Below, piece by piece: positions 8,377 to 17,091 of a stretch of 64,000 nucleotides of DNA. The position numbers and the translations under genes were made by a program. The stretch is from assembly GCF_036880405.1 (NCBI RefSeq), contig NZ_JBAJJM010000008.1:1-64000 (forward strand), read 5' to 3'. Origin of the DNA: Mannheimia indoligenes (lineage in GTDB: Bacteria > Pseudomonadota > Gammaproteobacteria > Enterobacterales > Pasteurellaceae). The notes beneath the pieces were generated by a model. The model did not search any database, was not told the origin of the DNA, and saw only the letters and a list, made by a program, of their open reading frames with translations. The stretch's first letter is position 1. Every line of letters starts with the position of its first letter.

Positions 8377-9474
8377 TTATTTCACTTCACGGATCATAAT
8401 TTCAGACGGAATAACACTCCCTTGCCAGTAAAGCTCAGCCGCTACTTTTTCAGCCAATGCTAAATAGGCTTGACTGATTTCGTGTTCCGGTGCTGCGACA
8501 ACCGTTGGCATACCGCTATCTAAATCTTCACGCAGGCGAATGTGTAATGGTAGTTGAGCAAGTACTTGCGTACCGTATTTTTGTGCGATTTTATCCGCCC
8601 CACCTGTGCCGAAAATCGCCTCAGAGTGTCCGCAATTTGAGCAAATGTGCATTGACATATTTTCAATCACTCCCAACACCGGCACAGAGACTTTTTCAAA
8701 CATTGAAATGCCTTTTACCGCATCTAATAATGCAATATCTTGTGGTGTGGTAACTACCACTGCACCTGTTACAGGGATTTGTTGTGAAAGCGTAAGCTGA
8801 ATATCCCCCGTACCCGGTGGCATATCAATCACCAAGTAATCCAATTCATTCCACCACGTTTCATTTAACAATTGGCTTAATGCACTACTTGCCATCGGTC
8901 CACGCCAAATGGTCGCATTGTCTTCTTCCATCAAATAACCAATTGAGTTTGATTGCAAACCGTGAGCTGTAATTGGTGTAATATGTTTGTTATCCGGTGA
9001 AGTTGGGCGTTGATCTTTCGCACCAAGCATATGCGGAATAGACGGACCGTAAATATCCGCATCTAAAATTCCTACCTTTGCCCCTTGTGCTTGCAACGCT
9101 AACGCAAGATTTACCGAAGTGGTTGATTTACCCACTCCGCCTTTACCGGAGGTTACCGCAATAATATTTTTTACTCCATTTACCGCAGGGTGCTTGTTGG
9201 CACGTTTTAAGGTAGCAATTTGGTAATTTAAGACCCATTTTACACCGCTTGCAGCCGTTGCTTGCTTCAGTTTTTCTTCAGTTTCTGCTTTTAATGCGGC
9301 AAAACCGCTGTTCCACGCAAAAGGCATTGTTATTTCAATGCGTAAAATGCCTCCACCTAATTCTGCTTTTTTGAAAGCATTAAGGGCAACAAGATCTTTT
9401 TGCAATGTCGGGTGAGCAAATTGTTGTAAAATATTTTTAATTTCAACAAGTTGCGGTTCGGTTAATTGGTTCAT
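8377..9474 (-). CDS. mrp: Iron-sulfur cluster carrier / P-loop ATPase Mrp (ApbC)
   Basis: 365 residues. An N-terminal MIP18-like domain (about 1-90) is followed by the deviant Walker A GKGGVGKS (110-117), VIDMPPGTGD, and the paired cysteines C278-S-N-C281 that hold the 4Fe-4S cluster at the dimer interface. It carries Fe-S clusters to apo-proteins in the cytosol. Its ATG overlaps the stop of the upstream lipoprotein gene by four bases (ATGA, 9471-9474), so the two are coupled despite no evident functional tie. Confidence 0.93.
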   Translation of the reverse strand: MNQLTEPQLVEIKNILQQFAHPTLQKDLVALNAFKKAELGGGILRIEITMPFAWNSGFAALKAETEEKLKQATAASGVKWVLNYQIATLKRANKHPAVNGVKNIIAVTSGKGGVGKSTTSVNLALALQAQGAKVGILDADIYGPSIPHMLGAKDQRPTSPDNKHITPITAHGLQSNSIGYLMEEDNATIWRGPMASSALSQLLNETWWNELDYLVIDMPPGTGDIQLTLSQQIPVTGAVVVTTPQDIALLDAVKGISMFEKVSVPVLGVIENMSMHICSNCGHSEAIFGTGGADKIAQKYGTQVLAQLPLHIRLREDLDSGMPTVVAAPEHEISQAYLALAEKVAAELYWQGSVIPSEIMIREVK

Positions 9475-11030
9475 TGTTTATCCTTTTGTTCTGAAATACG
9501 TTTTAAATCCTTGCTATAAATTACTTCGCTATCGTTGCTTAAATCAATACCCCAAAGGGAGGAAACTACGCCTATTCTGTGTTGATACTGAAATAACGGT
9601 AATACTGCAACATCGTTATAAAGCTGGTCGTTAATCTCGTTAATCAATAGTGAGCGTTGCTCTTGGTTTAGCGTTTCTGCTTGTAATTGATTTAACTTTT
9701 CATCAACTAAATCGTTTTTATAACCGGAGTGATTATCCGGGCTTGCTGAATGAAATTTCTGTAAAAAGATGAGCGGATCAGGATAATCTGCACACCAGCC
9801 GGAGCGTATTAGCTGATAATCTTTCTGCTCGCGTAATTGATTAGCCGTCTGCCAATCCACCGGTTTCGGCGTAATATTAAACAGTTCTGATTGTGATAAT
9901 GTGCGAGTAATCTGGTTTGCAATATCACTATTCATCTCACTATCATCATATAACAGAGCAAGTTTTAAAGGATTATGCAAACTCACACCGGCTTTCATTA
10001 ACAGTTGCTCAATAATGATTGGCTGCCATTGTCTTTCTCGATCTTTTACTAAGTTATGTGGAATAACCGACTGGCTTTGAATACCGTGATCGTACCCAAT
10101 ATTTGCCGAAGCTACCATCGATCTTAATGCTTCGCGAACTTCTTTCTTACTGAGCTGCTCGTCATTAAAATTAAATTCATAATAATATGAACATAAACGA
10201 GGAAGCTTAACGATATTAGTTTTCTGGCTTGATAGTGGATTTTCCACAATATCAAACGGCGAATAATTTTGGATAGTCGTAATCAAATTGTACTCGACGG
10301 TTTGAAACGGCACATTTTCAGAACGAGCTTGTAGCAGGAGTTTTTTATCTGCTATTTGTTTGATTTGGTAAGCCGCATTGCTGACAAAACCAGCAGAATC
10401 AGGATCTTTTCCTTGATAAGTCGGTAACAATGCAACGTGTGCCAACATTGCCGGTAATTGGCGATTTGGCTGGTTAAGGCGAATTTGTAGGGTATGGTCA
10501 TTTAATGCACTAACACCTAGCTCCGAAGCCGGTTTTTGCTGTTCTGTAATCGCTTTAGCATTTTCAATACCCATATAAACCAGATATTTTGCCAATAAAG
10601 AATGATTGGTCGGGTCAATCAAGCGTTGCCAGCTTGCGACAAAATCTTGTGCGGTAACAGTTTTACCGTTCGACCAAGTAGCTTTATCGTCTAAAATAAA
10701 TAACCACGACTTTTCATCTTCAGTAAACCAATTTTGTGCAATGGCTGGCACAACATCACCTTTTACGTTGTATGCCATCAAACCTACCAATAAATCTCGT
10801 AGCGGTGCAGCATCAGCCGATACCTTTACTTTATGCGGATCGAGCTGGAAAATCGCAGAATAGATAGCTCGTTTAAGCTCCGTGCTACTTGGCTGATTTT
10901 CAATAGGCGACTGAGAAATCGGTTTCGGGCTATTTAATTTATCACAAGAGGTGAGCAGTAACACGCAAGCGGTCATTTTTGCAAATCTTTTTGCAATTTT
11001 AACCGCTTGTAACAATTTCAACATAAGCAT
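9471..11030 (-). CDS. Periplasmic peptide-binding lipoprotein (SBP_bac_5 / OppA-like)
   Basis: 519 residues. The N-terminus is a lipoprotein signal (hydrophobic stretch ending LLLTSC, Cys about residue 29). The body is an OppA/MppA-type solute-binding fold: RAIYSAIFQLDPHKV, WLFILDDKATWSNGKTVTAQDFVASWQRLIDP, and a C-terminal SGWCADYPDPLIFLQKFHS segment. Related orphan lipoproteins occur in Haemophilus. No permease or ATPase genes are adjacent, so it probably serves a transporter encoded elsewhere. It starts 14 bp after marC, with GGCGAG before the ATG. An inverted uptake-signal pair lies inside the signal-peptide codons (10966-11009). Confidence 0.85.
   Translation of the reverse strand: MLMLKLLQAVKIAKRFAKMTACVLLLTSCDKLNSPKPISQSPIENQPSSTELKRAIYSAIFQLDPHKVKVSADAAPLRDLLVGLMAYNVKGDVVPAIAQNWFTEDEKSWLFILDDKATWSNGKTVTAQDFVASWQRLIDPTNHSLLAKYLVYMGIENAKAITEQQKPASELGVSALNDHTLQIRLNQPNRQLPAMLAHVALLPTYQGKDPDSAGFVSNAAYQIKQIADKKLLLQARSENVPFQTVEYNLITTIQNYSPFDIVENPLSSQKTNIVKLPRLCSYYYEFNFNDEQLSKKEVREALRSMVASANIGYDHGIQSQSVIPHNLVKDRERQWQPIIIEQLLMKAGVSLHNPLKLALLYDDSEMNSDIANQITRTLSQSELFNITPKPVDWQTANQLREQKDYQLIRSGWCADYPDPLIFLQKFHSASPDNHSGYKNDLVDEKLNQLQAETLNQEQRSLLINEINDQLYNDVAVLPLFQYQHRIGVVSSLWGIDLSNDSEVIYSKDLKRISEQKDKQ
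10966..11009. repeat. Inverted uptake-signal pair inside the lipoprotein signal-peptide codons
   Basis: CAAGCGGTCATTTTTGCAAA (10966-10985) faces TTGCAATTTTAACCGCTTG (10991-11009). Such pairs usually sit between genes; this one encodes part of the lipoprotein N-terminus (LQAVKIAKRFAKMTA). Confidence 0.85.
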
Positions 11031-11044
11031 CTCGCCAAAATAAG

Positions 11045-11695
11045 TTATTTAACAAGAAGTGCAGGGAACAATGTTGTCAAACCTGCCACAATAATTTCAA
11101 TACCAAGAGCCATTAGAATTAACCCCATAATACGGGTAACCACATTTGAGCCTGTTTTGCCTAATTTTTTAACTAACGGAGCTGAGTAACGAAATAAGAT
11201 ATAACAAATTAATGCAAAAATAATGATGGCAATACTAAAGCCGACATAGTCTTCCCAAGCGTGATAACGCGTTCCCCATACAATGGTTGAGCCTATTGCT
11301 CCCGGTCCCGCCATAATTGGCATTGCAAGTGGCACAACACCAATATTTTCATATTCGGTAATATCTTCGTTTTTCTCTTCTTTATTTTGCTTGTGTTCAC
11401 CGAGCTTACCGCTAATCATCGTCATTGCTATGCTGACAATCAAAATACCACCTGCAACTCTAAAAGAACTGAGTGAAATACTAAAGGCATTTAGAATGAG
11501 ATTTCCAAAATAAAGGCTGACTAATAAAATCACACCAATAGAAACAGCAGTAATAAGACTGGTGCGGTTTCGCTCCCCTTCATATTGGTGGGCTGTCATA
11601 CTGAAGAAAATAGGTAAAGAACCAAAGGGATTAACAATAGCAAACAACCCAATGAAGAATTGGAGGTAAATGGCAAAATTAATGACGATTTCCAC
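11045..11695 (-). CDS. MarC/YchE family inner-membrane protein (UPF0056)
   Basis: 216 residues from the GTG at 11695. Several membrane helices are visible, with FFIGLFAIVNPFGSLPIFFSMT, RVAGGILIVSIAMTMISGKLG, PLAMPIMAGPGAIGSTIVWGTRYH and RIMGLILMALGIEIIVAG, all close to E. coli YchE (215 aa). Function is unproven; the family was wrongly linked to multiple antibiotic resistance. An open frame extends to 11746, but that stretch overlaps the ppiD terminator hairpin. The GTG has GAGAAAG upstream and gives the family length. A -10-like TATAAT lies at 11734-11729 on this strand. Confidence 0.85.
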   Translation of the reverse strand: MEIVINFAIYLQFFIGLFAIVNPFGSLPIFFSMTAHQYEGERNRTSLITAVSIGVILLVSLYFGNLILNAFSISLSSFRVAGGILIVSIAMTMISGKLGEHKQNKEEKNEDITEYENIGVVPLAMPIMAGPGAIGSTIVWGTRYHAWEDYVGFSIAIIIFALICYILFRYSAPLVKKLGKTGSNVVTRIMGLILMALGIEIIVAGLTTLFPALLVK

Positions 11696-11738
11696 AAACA
11701 CTTTCTCAAATAACGATATTTCAGCCGTATTATATAGG

Positions 11739-11774
11739 AAAAGCACCCGGTCTTAAACAAGACCGAGTGCTTTT
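11739..11774 (-). terminator. Terminator downstream of ppiD
   Basis: AAAAGCACCCGGTCTT (11739-11754) pairs with AAGACCGAGTGCTTTT (11759-11774), one mismatch and a 4-nt loop, ending in T residues on either strand. It separates ppiD from marC. Confidence 0.85.
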
Positions 11775-11794
11775 TTACTTAAGCAAAATTTAGA

Positions 11795-13666
11795 CTATCG
11801 TGATGAGTTTTGTTGCATAAACTCGTCATTAATTTCTACAGAGGCTTTTGCTCGAAGGGCTTTTAATAGCTCATTACGCAACATTAGTTGGTTAGCTTGC
11901 TCAAATTGTGGAGCAAGAGCTTTAAATTGTTCCGTATTCCCCTCTACAATTTTATCCAATGCCACAATCACAACATCACCTTTTTGATTACGTGCAATTT
12001 GGTAAGCCGGTTTATTTTGCTCTTGTTTCATTGCAAACACTGTTTGAGCTAAGGCAGGATTTTCCACCTCTGACTGCATATAAACTAATGTTTGTGGAGG
12101 ATTAAATTTCACATTAGCTGATTTGCCTTCATTTAACGCTTTTACGTTTTCTTCTGCCTTAGCTAATAATGCTTTCTCCGCTTTCTCTGCTTTCACAAAG
12201 TTTTCAACCGCCGATTTTGCTTCTTCTAACGTTTGTGGGCGTTCTGCTTCGTACTCACTCACACGCACAAATAATGTTTGTGGGGCGGTATCTGTACCGA
12301 TATCTAACGCATCAGAGTTTTGTTTATTTTGGCGTAGCTCGCCTTCAAATAACGCTTTTAATACTTTCTCATTCTGTAATGCAGCCGGTACATTTGCACG
12401 AGTAAATTGTTCGGTTTTTTGAACTTTCACATTACCGGCTTTTGCGACTTCTTCCAGTGAAGAATTATTTTCAAACGCTCTGTTTGCCATTTCACGAGCG
12501 ATATTTGAATATTCGGTTAATACTAACTCTTGACGAATCGTTTGAGCAATTTTGTCTTTTACTTGAGCTAACTCAATCGCTTGCTCAGGCTTGCGTTCTA
12601 ACACTTTGATAATATGGTAAGCATTATCCACTTTAACCGGATTACTTACTTGCCCTACCTCTAAATTTGCTACTGCATCTTCAAATGCTTTCGGGAAAGT
12701 GCCTGCTTTTGCCCAGCCTAAATCACCGCCGTTATTAGCTGATAATGTATCTGCTGATTTTGCTTTTGCAGCAGTGGCAAAATCTGCACCGTTTTTAAGT
12801 TCTTGCTCAACGGCTTGAGCCTCTGCTTCTGTTGCAACTTGAATATGGGCTAAATGTGCTTCACCTTTAGTAACATAATCGCCTTTATTGCGTTCATAAT
12901 AGGTTTGAATTTGCTCATCAGTAATATCTATTTTGCTCTCAACATCTTTTGGTGAAAAAGCTACATATTCAACCGTTAATTTTTCAGGTGCCAATAACTT
13001 GGTTTTATTCGCATCATAGTAGGTCTGTAATTCTTCTTGTGAAGCGGTCTGATTTTCCATTTCTTTTGCAATTGAAAACTCAGCTAAACGCACTTCACGT
13101 TGTTGTAGCAATAATTTTGCTAATGTTTCTTGCTGTGCCGGCACAGTAAAATCACTACTTACGATCCCTTCTTGAATTTGGGATTGCAACATACCCTCGT
13201 GTACAATTGCTGCATAAGCATCAGGGCTTAAATTATTGTGGCGTAAGGTTTGTTGATATAATTCATTACTAAATTTACCATCTTGTTGGAACATTTGGCT
13301 GTTTACGATTTCAGATTTAATTTGTTCCGCACTCACGCCTAATTTTAGATCTTTTGCATATTGGCGTAACAATTCTTCATCAATCAAGCTATTTAGCACT
13401 GATTGATTAAATTGTTTTGTATATTCAGGGTTGTCCATTAAATCCCAAAAACGGCTGCCCATTTCGGTATTTAAAACATTTTGCTGACGATTAACCGCGT
13501 TATTAAAAAGCTGTTGGCTAATTTCTTCGCCATTCACTTTAGCCACAGAATTATCTGTCGCCATTAAACCAGAACCCACTCCACCAATAACAAATGAAAG
13601 TGTGATTAAGGCAAAAATAATTTTAAACACAGGTCCTTTTGACCGCTCGTGCATTGATTCAATCAT
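11795..13666 (-). CDS. ppiD: Periplasmic folding chaperone PpiD
   Basis: 623 residues, membrane anchored by one N-terminal helix (FKIIFALITLSFVIGGVG, about 14-31) after a short cytoplasmic start. A SurA-N-like segment follows (VNGEEISQQLFNNAVNRQQ), then a parvulin-type domain at about 265-360 (AHLAHIQVATEAEA, GGDLGWAKAGTFPKAFEDA). It sits at the SecYEG exit and assists folding of exported proteins. It is divergent from rpsO and ends at the hairpin at 11739-11774. Confidence 0.93.
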   Translation of the reverse strand: MIESMHERSKGPVFKIIFALITLSFVIGGVGSGLMATDNSVAKVNGEEISQQLFNNAVNRQQNVLNTEMGSRFWDLMDNPEYTKQFNQSVLNSLIDEELLRQYAKDLKLGVSAEQIKSEIVNSQMFQQDGKFSNELYQQTLRHNNLSPDAYAAIVHEGMLQSQIQEGIVSSDFTVPAQQETLAKLLLQQREVRLAEFSIAKEMENQTASQEELQTYYDANKTKLLAPEKLTVEYVAFSPKDVESKIDITDEQIQTYYERNKGDYVTKGEAHLAHIQVATEAEAQAVEQELKNGADFATAAKAKSADTLSANNGGDLGWAKAGTFPKAFEDAVANLEVGQVSNPVKVDNAYHIIKVLERKPEQAIELAQVKDKIAQTIRQELVLTEYSNIAREMANRAFENNSSLEEVAKAGNVKVQKTEQFTRANVPAALQNEKVLKALFEGELRQNKQNSDALDIGTDTAPQTLFVRVSEYEAERPQTLEEAKSAVENFVKAEKAEKALLAKAEENVKALNEGKSANVKFNPPQTLVYMQSEVENPALAQTVFAMKQEQNKPAYQIARNQKGDVVIVALDKIVEGNTEQFKALAPQFEQANQLMLRNELLKALRAKASVEINDEFMQQNSSR

Positions 13667-13853
13667 TTAAAAATTCCTAATACTTAAAACATAAAAAATT
13701 GCTATTGATTATACTCTTTCTCACATTAGAAATAAATTGCAAATTTTTATTGAAATTTAGCCGCTTTCTCTTTAAAATTCGCAATTCCTGTCATAGCTGA
13801 GTTAGAGATCGGCTATTGATGTATTATCAACCCTTAACAAAAAGGAAATAAAA

Positions 13854-14123
13854 ATGTCTCTAAGCGTAGAAGCAAAAGCAAAAATCGTTGCTGAATTTGG
13901 TCGTGATGCAAAAGATACCGGTTCTTCAGAAGTTCAAATTGCATTATTAACTGCACAAATCAACCACTTACAAGCACACTTTGCTGAGCACAAAAAAGAT
14001 CACCACGGTCGTCGTGGTTTATTACGTATGGTTTCACGCCGTCGTAAATTATTAGACTACTTAAAACGTACTGATCTTGCTAAATATTCAGAAACTATCG
14101 CACGTTTAGGTTTACGTCGCTAA
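13854..14123 (+). CDS. rpsO: 30S ribosomal protein S15
   Basis: 89 residues, the universal S15 length, with DTGSSEVQIALLTAQINHLQ near the start, HKKDHHGRRGLLRMVSRRRKLLDYL in the 16S rRNA-binding helices, and a GLRR C-terminus. It binds the central domain of 16S rRNA early in 30S assembly. AAAAGGAAATAAAA precedes the ATG. In many bacteria rpsO is followed by pnp; here it is followed by a terminator and a DUF808 gene. Confidence 0.98.
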   Translation: MSLSVEAKAKIVAEFGRDAKDTGSSEVQIALLTAQINHLQAHFAEHKKDHHGRRGLLRMVSRRRKLLDYLKRTDLAKYSETIARLGLRR

Positions 14124-14142
14124 TTTCAAATATTGAATATGA

Positions 14143-14170
14143 GAGCCGAGCTGAAAAGTTCGGCTTTTTT
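14143..14170 (+). terminator. Terminator after rpsO
   Basis: AGCCGA and TCGGCT form a short GC-rich stem directly followed by six T (14165-14170). Confidence 0.85.
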
Positions 14171-14194
14171 ATAAATTTTATTCGAGGAAAAATT

Positions 14195-15058
14195 ATGGCA
14201 TTTGCATCATTATTTACTTTATTAGATGATATTGCTGCTGTTCTTGATGATGTGTCTATTATGACTAAAATGGCTGCAAAGAAAACCGCTGGTGTAATTG
14301 GCGATGATCTTGCCTTAAATGCCAATCAAGTGAGCGGAAAAAATGTAACCCCAGAGCGTGAATTGCCGATTGTTTGGGAAGTTGCCAAAGGATCATTTAT
14401 TAACAAAGTGATCTTAATTCCCGTTGCATTACTTTTATCATTCTTTCTTCCACAATTAATTGTTCCATTATTAATGATTGGTGGAGCTTATTTGTGTTTT
14501 GAAGGTGTGGAAAAATTACTTCATCACGTCTTCCATAAAGGCGAAGACAACCCTAAAGAAGAACTTTCGGAAAAAGATAAAATCAGAGGAGCTATTCGTA
14601 CCGATTTTATTTTATCTGCAGAAATTATTATTATTGCTTTAGGAGTGCTACAAGACTCATCTACTCTGACCAAAATTTTATCGCTTTCTGCTATTGGAAT
14701 CGGTATTACAGTGTTTGTGTATGGTTTGGTTGCATTAATTGTAAAATTAGATGATATCGGCTTATGGCTTATTCAGAAAAAAAGTGCATTCTCACAAGCG
14801 GTCGGAAAAGGCTTATTATTTACAATGCCTTGGTTTATGAAAGGACTTTCTGTTATCGGAACTATCGCAATGTTTTTAGTAGGCGGTGGAATCTTTACCC
14901 ATAATTTACCAATAATTCATCATTTCGTCGAAACATTAAATATCAACCCAAATTTTTCATTCTTAGTTGATTTAGTGGTTGGTATCATTGTCGGCACTAT
15001 TGCTTGTTTAATTATCTTACCTCTTATAAAAGTATTTTCTAAAAAGAAAGCACACTAA
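14195..15058 (+). CDS. DUF808 family inner-membrane protein (YedI-like)
   Basis: 287 residues. The start MAFASLFTLLDDIAAVLDDVS and the segment TAGVIGDDLALNANQVSG are hallmarks of the YedI/DUF808 family. Several hydrophobic helices follow (about 72-105, 135-155, 165-185, 210-235, 255-280), so it is an integral inner-membrane protein. No biochemical function is established. It follows the rpsO terminator and has a clear GAGGAAAAATT site before its ATG, so it may have its own promoter or rely on read-through. Confidence 0.85.
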   Translation: MAFASLFTLLDDIAAVLDDVSIMTKMAAKKTAGVIGDDLALNANQVSGKNVTPERELPIVWEVAKGSFINKVILIPVALLLSFFLPQLIVPLLMIGGAYLCFEGVEKLLHHVFHKGEDNPKEELSEKDKIRGAIRTDFILSAEIIIIALGVLQDSSTLTKILSLSAIGIGITVFVYGLVALIVKLDDIGLWLIQKKSAFSQAVGKGLLFTMPWFMKGLSVIGTIAMFLVGGGIFTHNLPIIHHFVETLNINPNFSFLVDLVVGIIVGTIACLIILPLIKVFSKKKAH

Positions 15059-15064
15059 AATTTA

Positions 15065-15093
15065 AAAGCGTTGATTTTCAAAACCAACGCTTT
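15065..15093. terminator. Bidirectional terminator between DUF808 gene and grxB
   Basis: AAAGCGTTG (15065-15073) and CAACGCTTT (15085-15093) form a 9-bp stem between two convergent genes. Confidence 0.75.
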
Positions 15094-15097
15094 ATTT

Positions 15098-15745
15098 CTA
15101 AATTGCTTTAGCAAAATATAAATCAATTTTGCTCAATTCTGCCATTTTATTAATATAATCTAACACTTTTGGTGAGAATTGGAGGGCTTTCACACAAGTT
15201 AAATTTCTAAGCATCGGGAATACGATAATATCCTCTAAAGATAACTCACCGTTCAATGCTCTCTCTGATTTAATCAGATCTGATAAGTCATCAATTAATG
15301 GTTGAACAGTAGCAATGTGTTTATCCGTTTCTGCTAAATTCTGCTCAAAATCGCCAATGTTTTCTGTTTTCTTTTTCACGAAATAGTCAATTGCACTCTG
15401 CTTTTCAAATTCCGCTAGATCTAATTTCACGAAACGAGGAAGTAATAAATGATTATAAACTTTCGATAATTTGCTAACCCATTGTTCAATTTCCGGTCGA
15501 ATGTTATCTGTAATCATCGGATTGCTGTAATGCGTATCGACATAACGTACAATATCTAAACTTTCAGGCATTGCAGTGCCATCTTCTTTCACTAAAATCG
15601 GCACAACTTTTTTGCCTACTAAGCCAATAGGTGTTGCTTCATCATCATTTGCAATCATTACCAATTCCACCGGTAAATCTTTTAATCCAAAAACCATTCT
15701 AGCCCTTGCACAATATGGGCAGTGATCGTAAACGTATAATTTCAT
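15098..15745 (-). CDS. grxB: Glutaredoxin 2 (GrxB)
   Basis: 215 residues from the ATG at 15745, exactly the E. coli Grx2 length. It starts MKLYVYDHCPYCARARM with the redox motif CPYC; the N-terminal thioredoxin fold is followed by an all-helical GST-like C-terminal domain. It reduces glutathione mixed disulfides in the cytosol. The frame is open 20 codons further upstream, but that stretch overlaps the hemY terminator hairpin (15772-15800), and GGAG stands six bases before the chosen ATG. Confidence 0.93.
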   Translation of the reverse strand: MKLYVYDHCPYCARARMVFGLKDLPVELVMIANDDEATPIGLVGKKVVPILVKEDGTAMPESLDIVRYVDTHYSNPMITDNIRPEIEQWVSKLSKVYNHLLLPRFVKLDLAEFEKQSAIDYFVKKKTENIGDFEQNLAETDKHIATVQPLIDDLSDLIKSERALNGELSLEDIIVFPMLRNLTCVKALQFSPKVLDYINKMAELSKIDLYFAKAI

Positions 15746-15771
15746 AACAACTCCGTTGAAAAGGAAAATAC

Positions 15772-15800
15772 AAAAATAGCAGGGAAAACCTGCTATTTTT
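15772..15800 (-). terminator. Terminator at the end of the hemCDXY operon
   Basis: AAAAATAGCAGG (15772-15783) and CCTGCTATTTTT (15789-15800) form a perfect 12-bp stem with a 5-nt loop immediately after the hemY stop, ending in a T run on the minus strand. Confidence 0.88.
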
Positions 15801-15804
15801 AACA

Positions 15805-17070
15805 TTATAATGCTTTCACATTATCTACATTTTCAGGTAACGCGAGAACCTCATCTGGCTTAGGTAAAACGTCCATATTTACTTGTTTGAGGTTCTCCTC
15901 ACGGATACGATTTGCAAGTATATGGTCATTTGTTTGTTCTGCAACGTGTAACGCCATAATGCGGTCGTCAGGCTGACATTCATCGTGGGCTAATAACAAC
16001 TCAAACTGCGTTTTCGCTTTTGCATATTCACTGTTACGCGTGTAAACATAACCTAAAGCTCTTGCATAATCATCTGTATATTTAATATTCGCTTTATCGG
16101 CACGTTTAGTTAATACTTTCACTAATTTGCTGTCAGAAGCCACTTGTAGGCGAGTTAATTGTACGAATAATCCGTGTAATTGCTCATCTTCAAATTTTTT
16201 CAAGGTTTCTAACGCAATTTCTTCTGCTGATTGATGATCATCACTGTCAATTAAGCGTTTAATCACACCAACACGGCTGTAAACCGATTTACGACGGCGA
16301 TTTGGCTGATTTTCCCACCAAGTGAGTAGACCTTCTTGCCCTTCTTCTTGTAAGCGTTCATCTTGTAAACCATCATCAACAAAATGTTCTAATTCCGCAT
16401 ACTCTACAGGTGTTAAGAAATTACGTTGCCCTATTTCTGATAATAAGCGATCTAAAGCGATATAGGCTTTTGATTCTCTGTAGATTTGAACTGCTAAACG
16501 TAGTACTTCATCATTATGCGGAGCTAACTCTAATAAGCTATCAATCGCAGTACGAGCAGCCGGTAGTTTACCTTGCTGTAATAAGATTTTGGTGCGAGCC
16601 AACTCAATCGCAACATTATTTGGTCCTGCAATTTCAGTGGCTTTAATTAAATATTTATTCGCCGCTAAATCATCACCATTTTGTTGAGCAGCTTCAGCCG
16701 CTTTAATCAGGTTCAGTACAGGCTCATCTGCGTGTTTTGCATTTTTACTAAATAGTTTCTCTGCTTTGGAGTAGTTACCTTCACTCATACGCATTAAGCC
16801 TTCAAGGGTTTCTTGCTGAGCTTTTTTATGCTTACGTGTTGAGAACCAATTATAAGCCCCACTACTCATACGACAAATTTTAGTAAAAATCCATTCAAGC
16901 AGATAAACTACCGCCATCGTAACTACAAAGAACACCACAAGCATTACAATGCTCATTTCAATAACTGTAGTTGCCGTTTCAATTCTGACGTAACCTTGAT
17001 TTCCTGAAATATAAGGTCCTGCAATTAAGCCTGCCAATAATAAAAGCATTAAAAAGAGCGTTCTAAACAT
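15805..17070 (-). CDS. hemY: HemY, TPR protein of the heme operon
   Basis: 421 residues. Two N-terminal membrane helices (about 2-22 and 38-62) are followed by a HemY N-domain and tetratricopeptide-like repeats (GLMRMSEGNYSKAEKLFSKNA, NEVLRLAVQIYRESKAY, YARALGYVYTRNSEYAKAKTQFELLL). It is the last gene of hemCDXY and is implicated in late heme synthesis at the inner membrane; its exact activity is unsettled. This HemY is unrelated to the protoporphyrinogen oxidase that shares the name. The start is 21 bp after hemX. Confidence 0.9.
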   Translation of the reverse strand: MFRTLFLMLLLLAGLIAGPYISGNQGYVRIETATTVIEMSIVMLVVFFVVTMAVVYLLEWIFTKICRMSSGAYNWFSTRKHKKAQQETLEGLMRMSEGNYSKAEKLFSKNAKHADEPVLNLIKAAEAAQQNGDDLAANKYLIKATEIAGPNNVAIELARTKILLQQGKLPAARTAIDSLLELAPHNDEVLRLAVQIYRESKAYIALDRLLSEIGQRNFLTPVEYAELEHFVDDGLQDERLQEEGQEGLLTWWENQPNRRRKSVYSRVGVIKRLIDSDDHQSAEEIALETLKKFEDEQLHGLFVQLTRLQVASDSKLVKVLTKRADKANIKYTDDYARALGYVYTRNSEYAKAKTQFELLLAHDECQPDDRIMALHVAEQTNDHILANRIREENLKQVNMDVLPKPDEVLALPENVDNVKAL

Positions 17071-17091
17071 AATTTAATTCTCCTTTTATTC

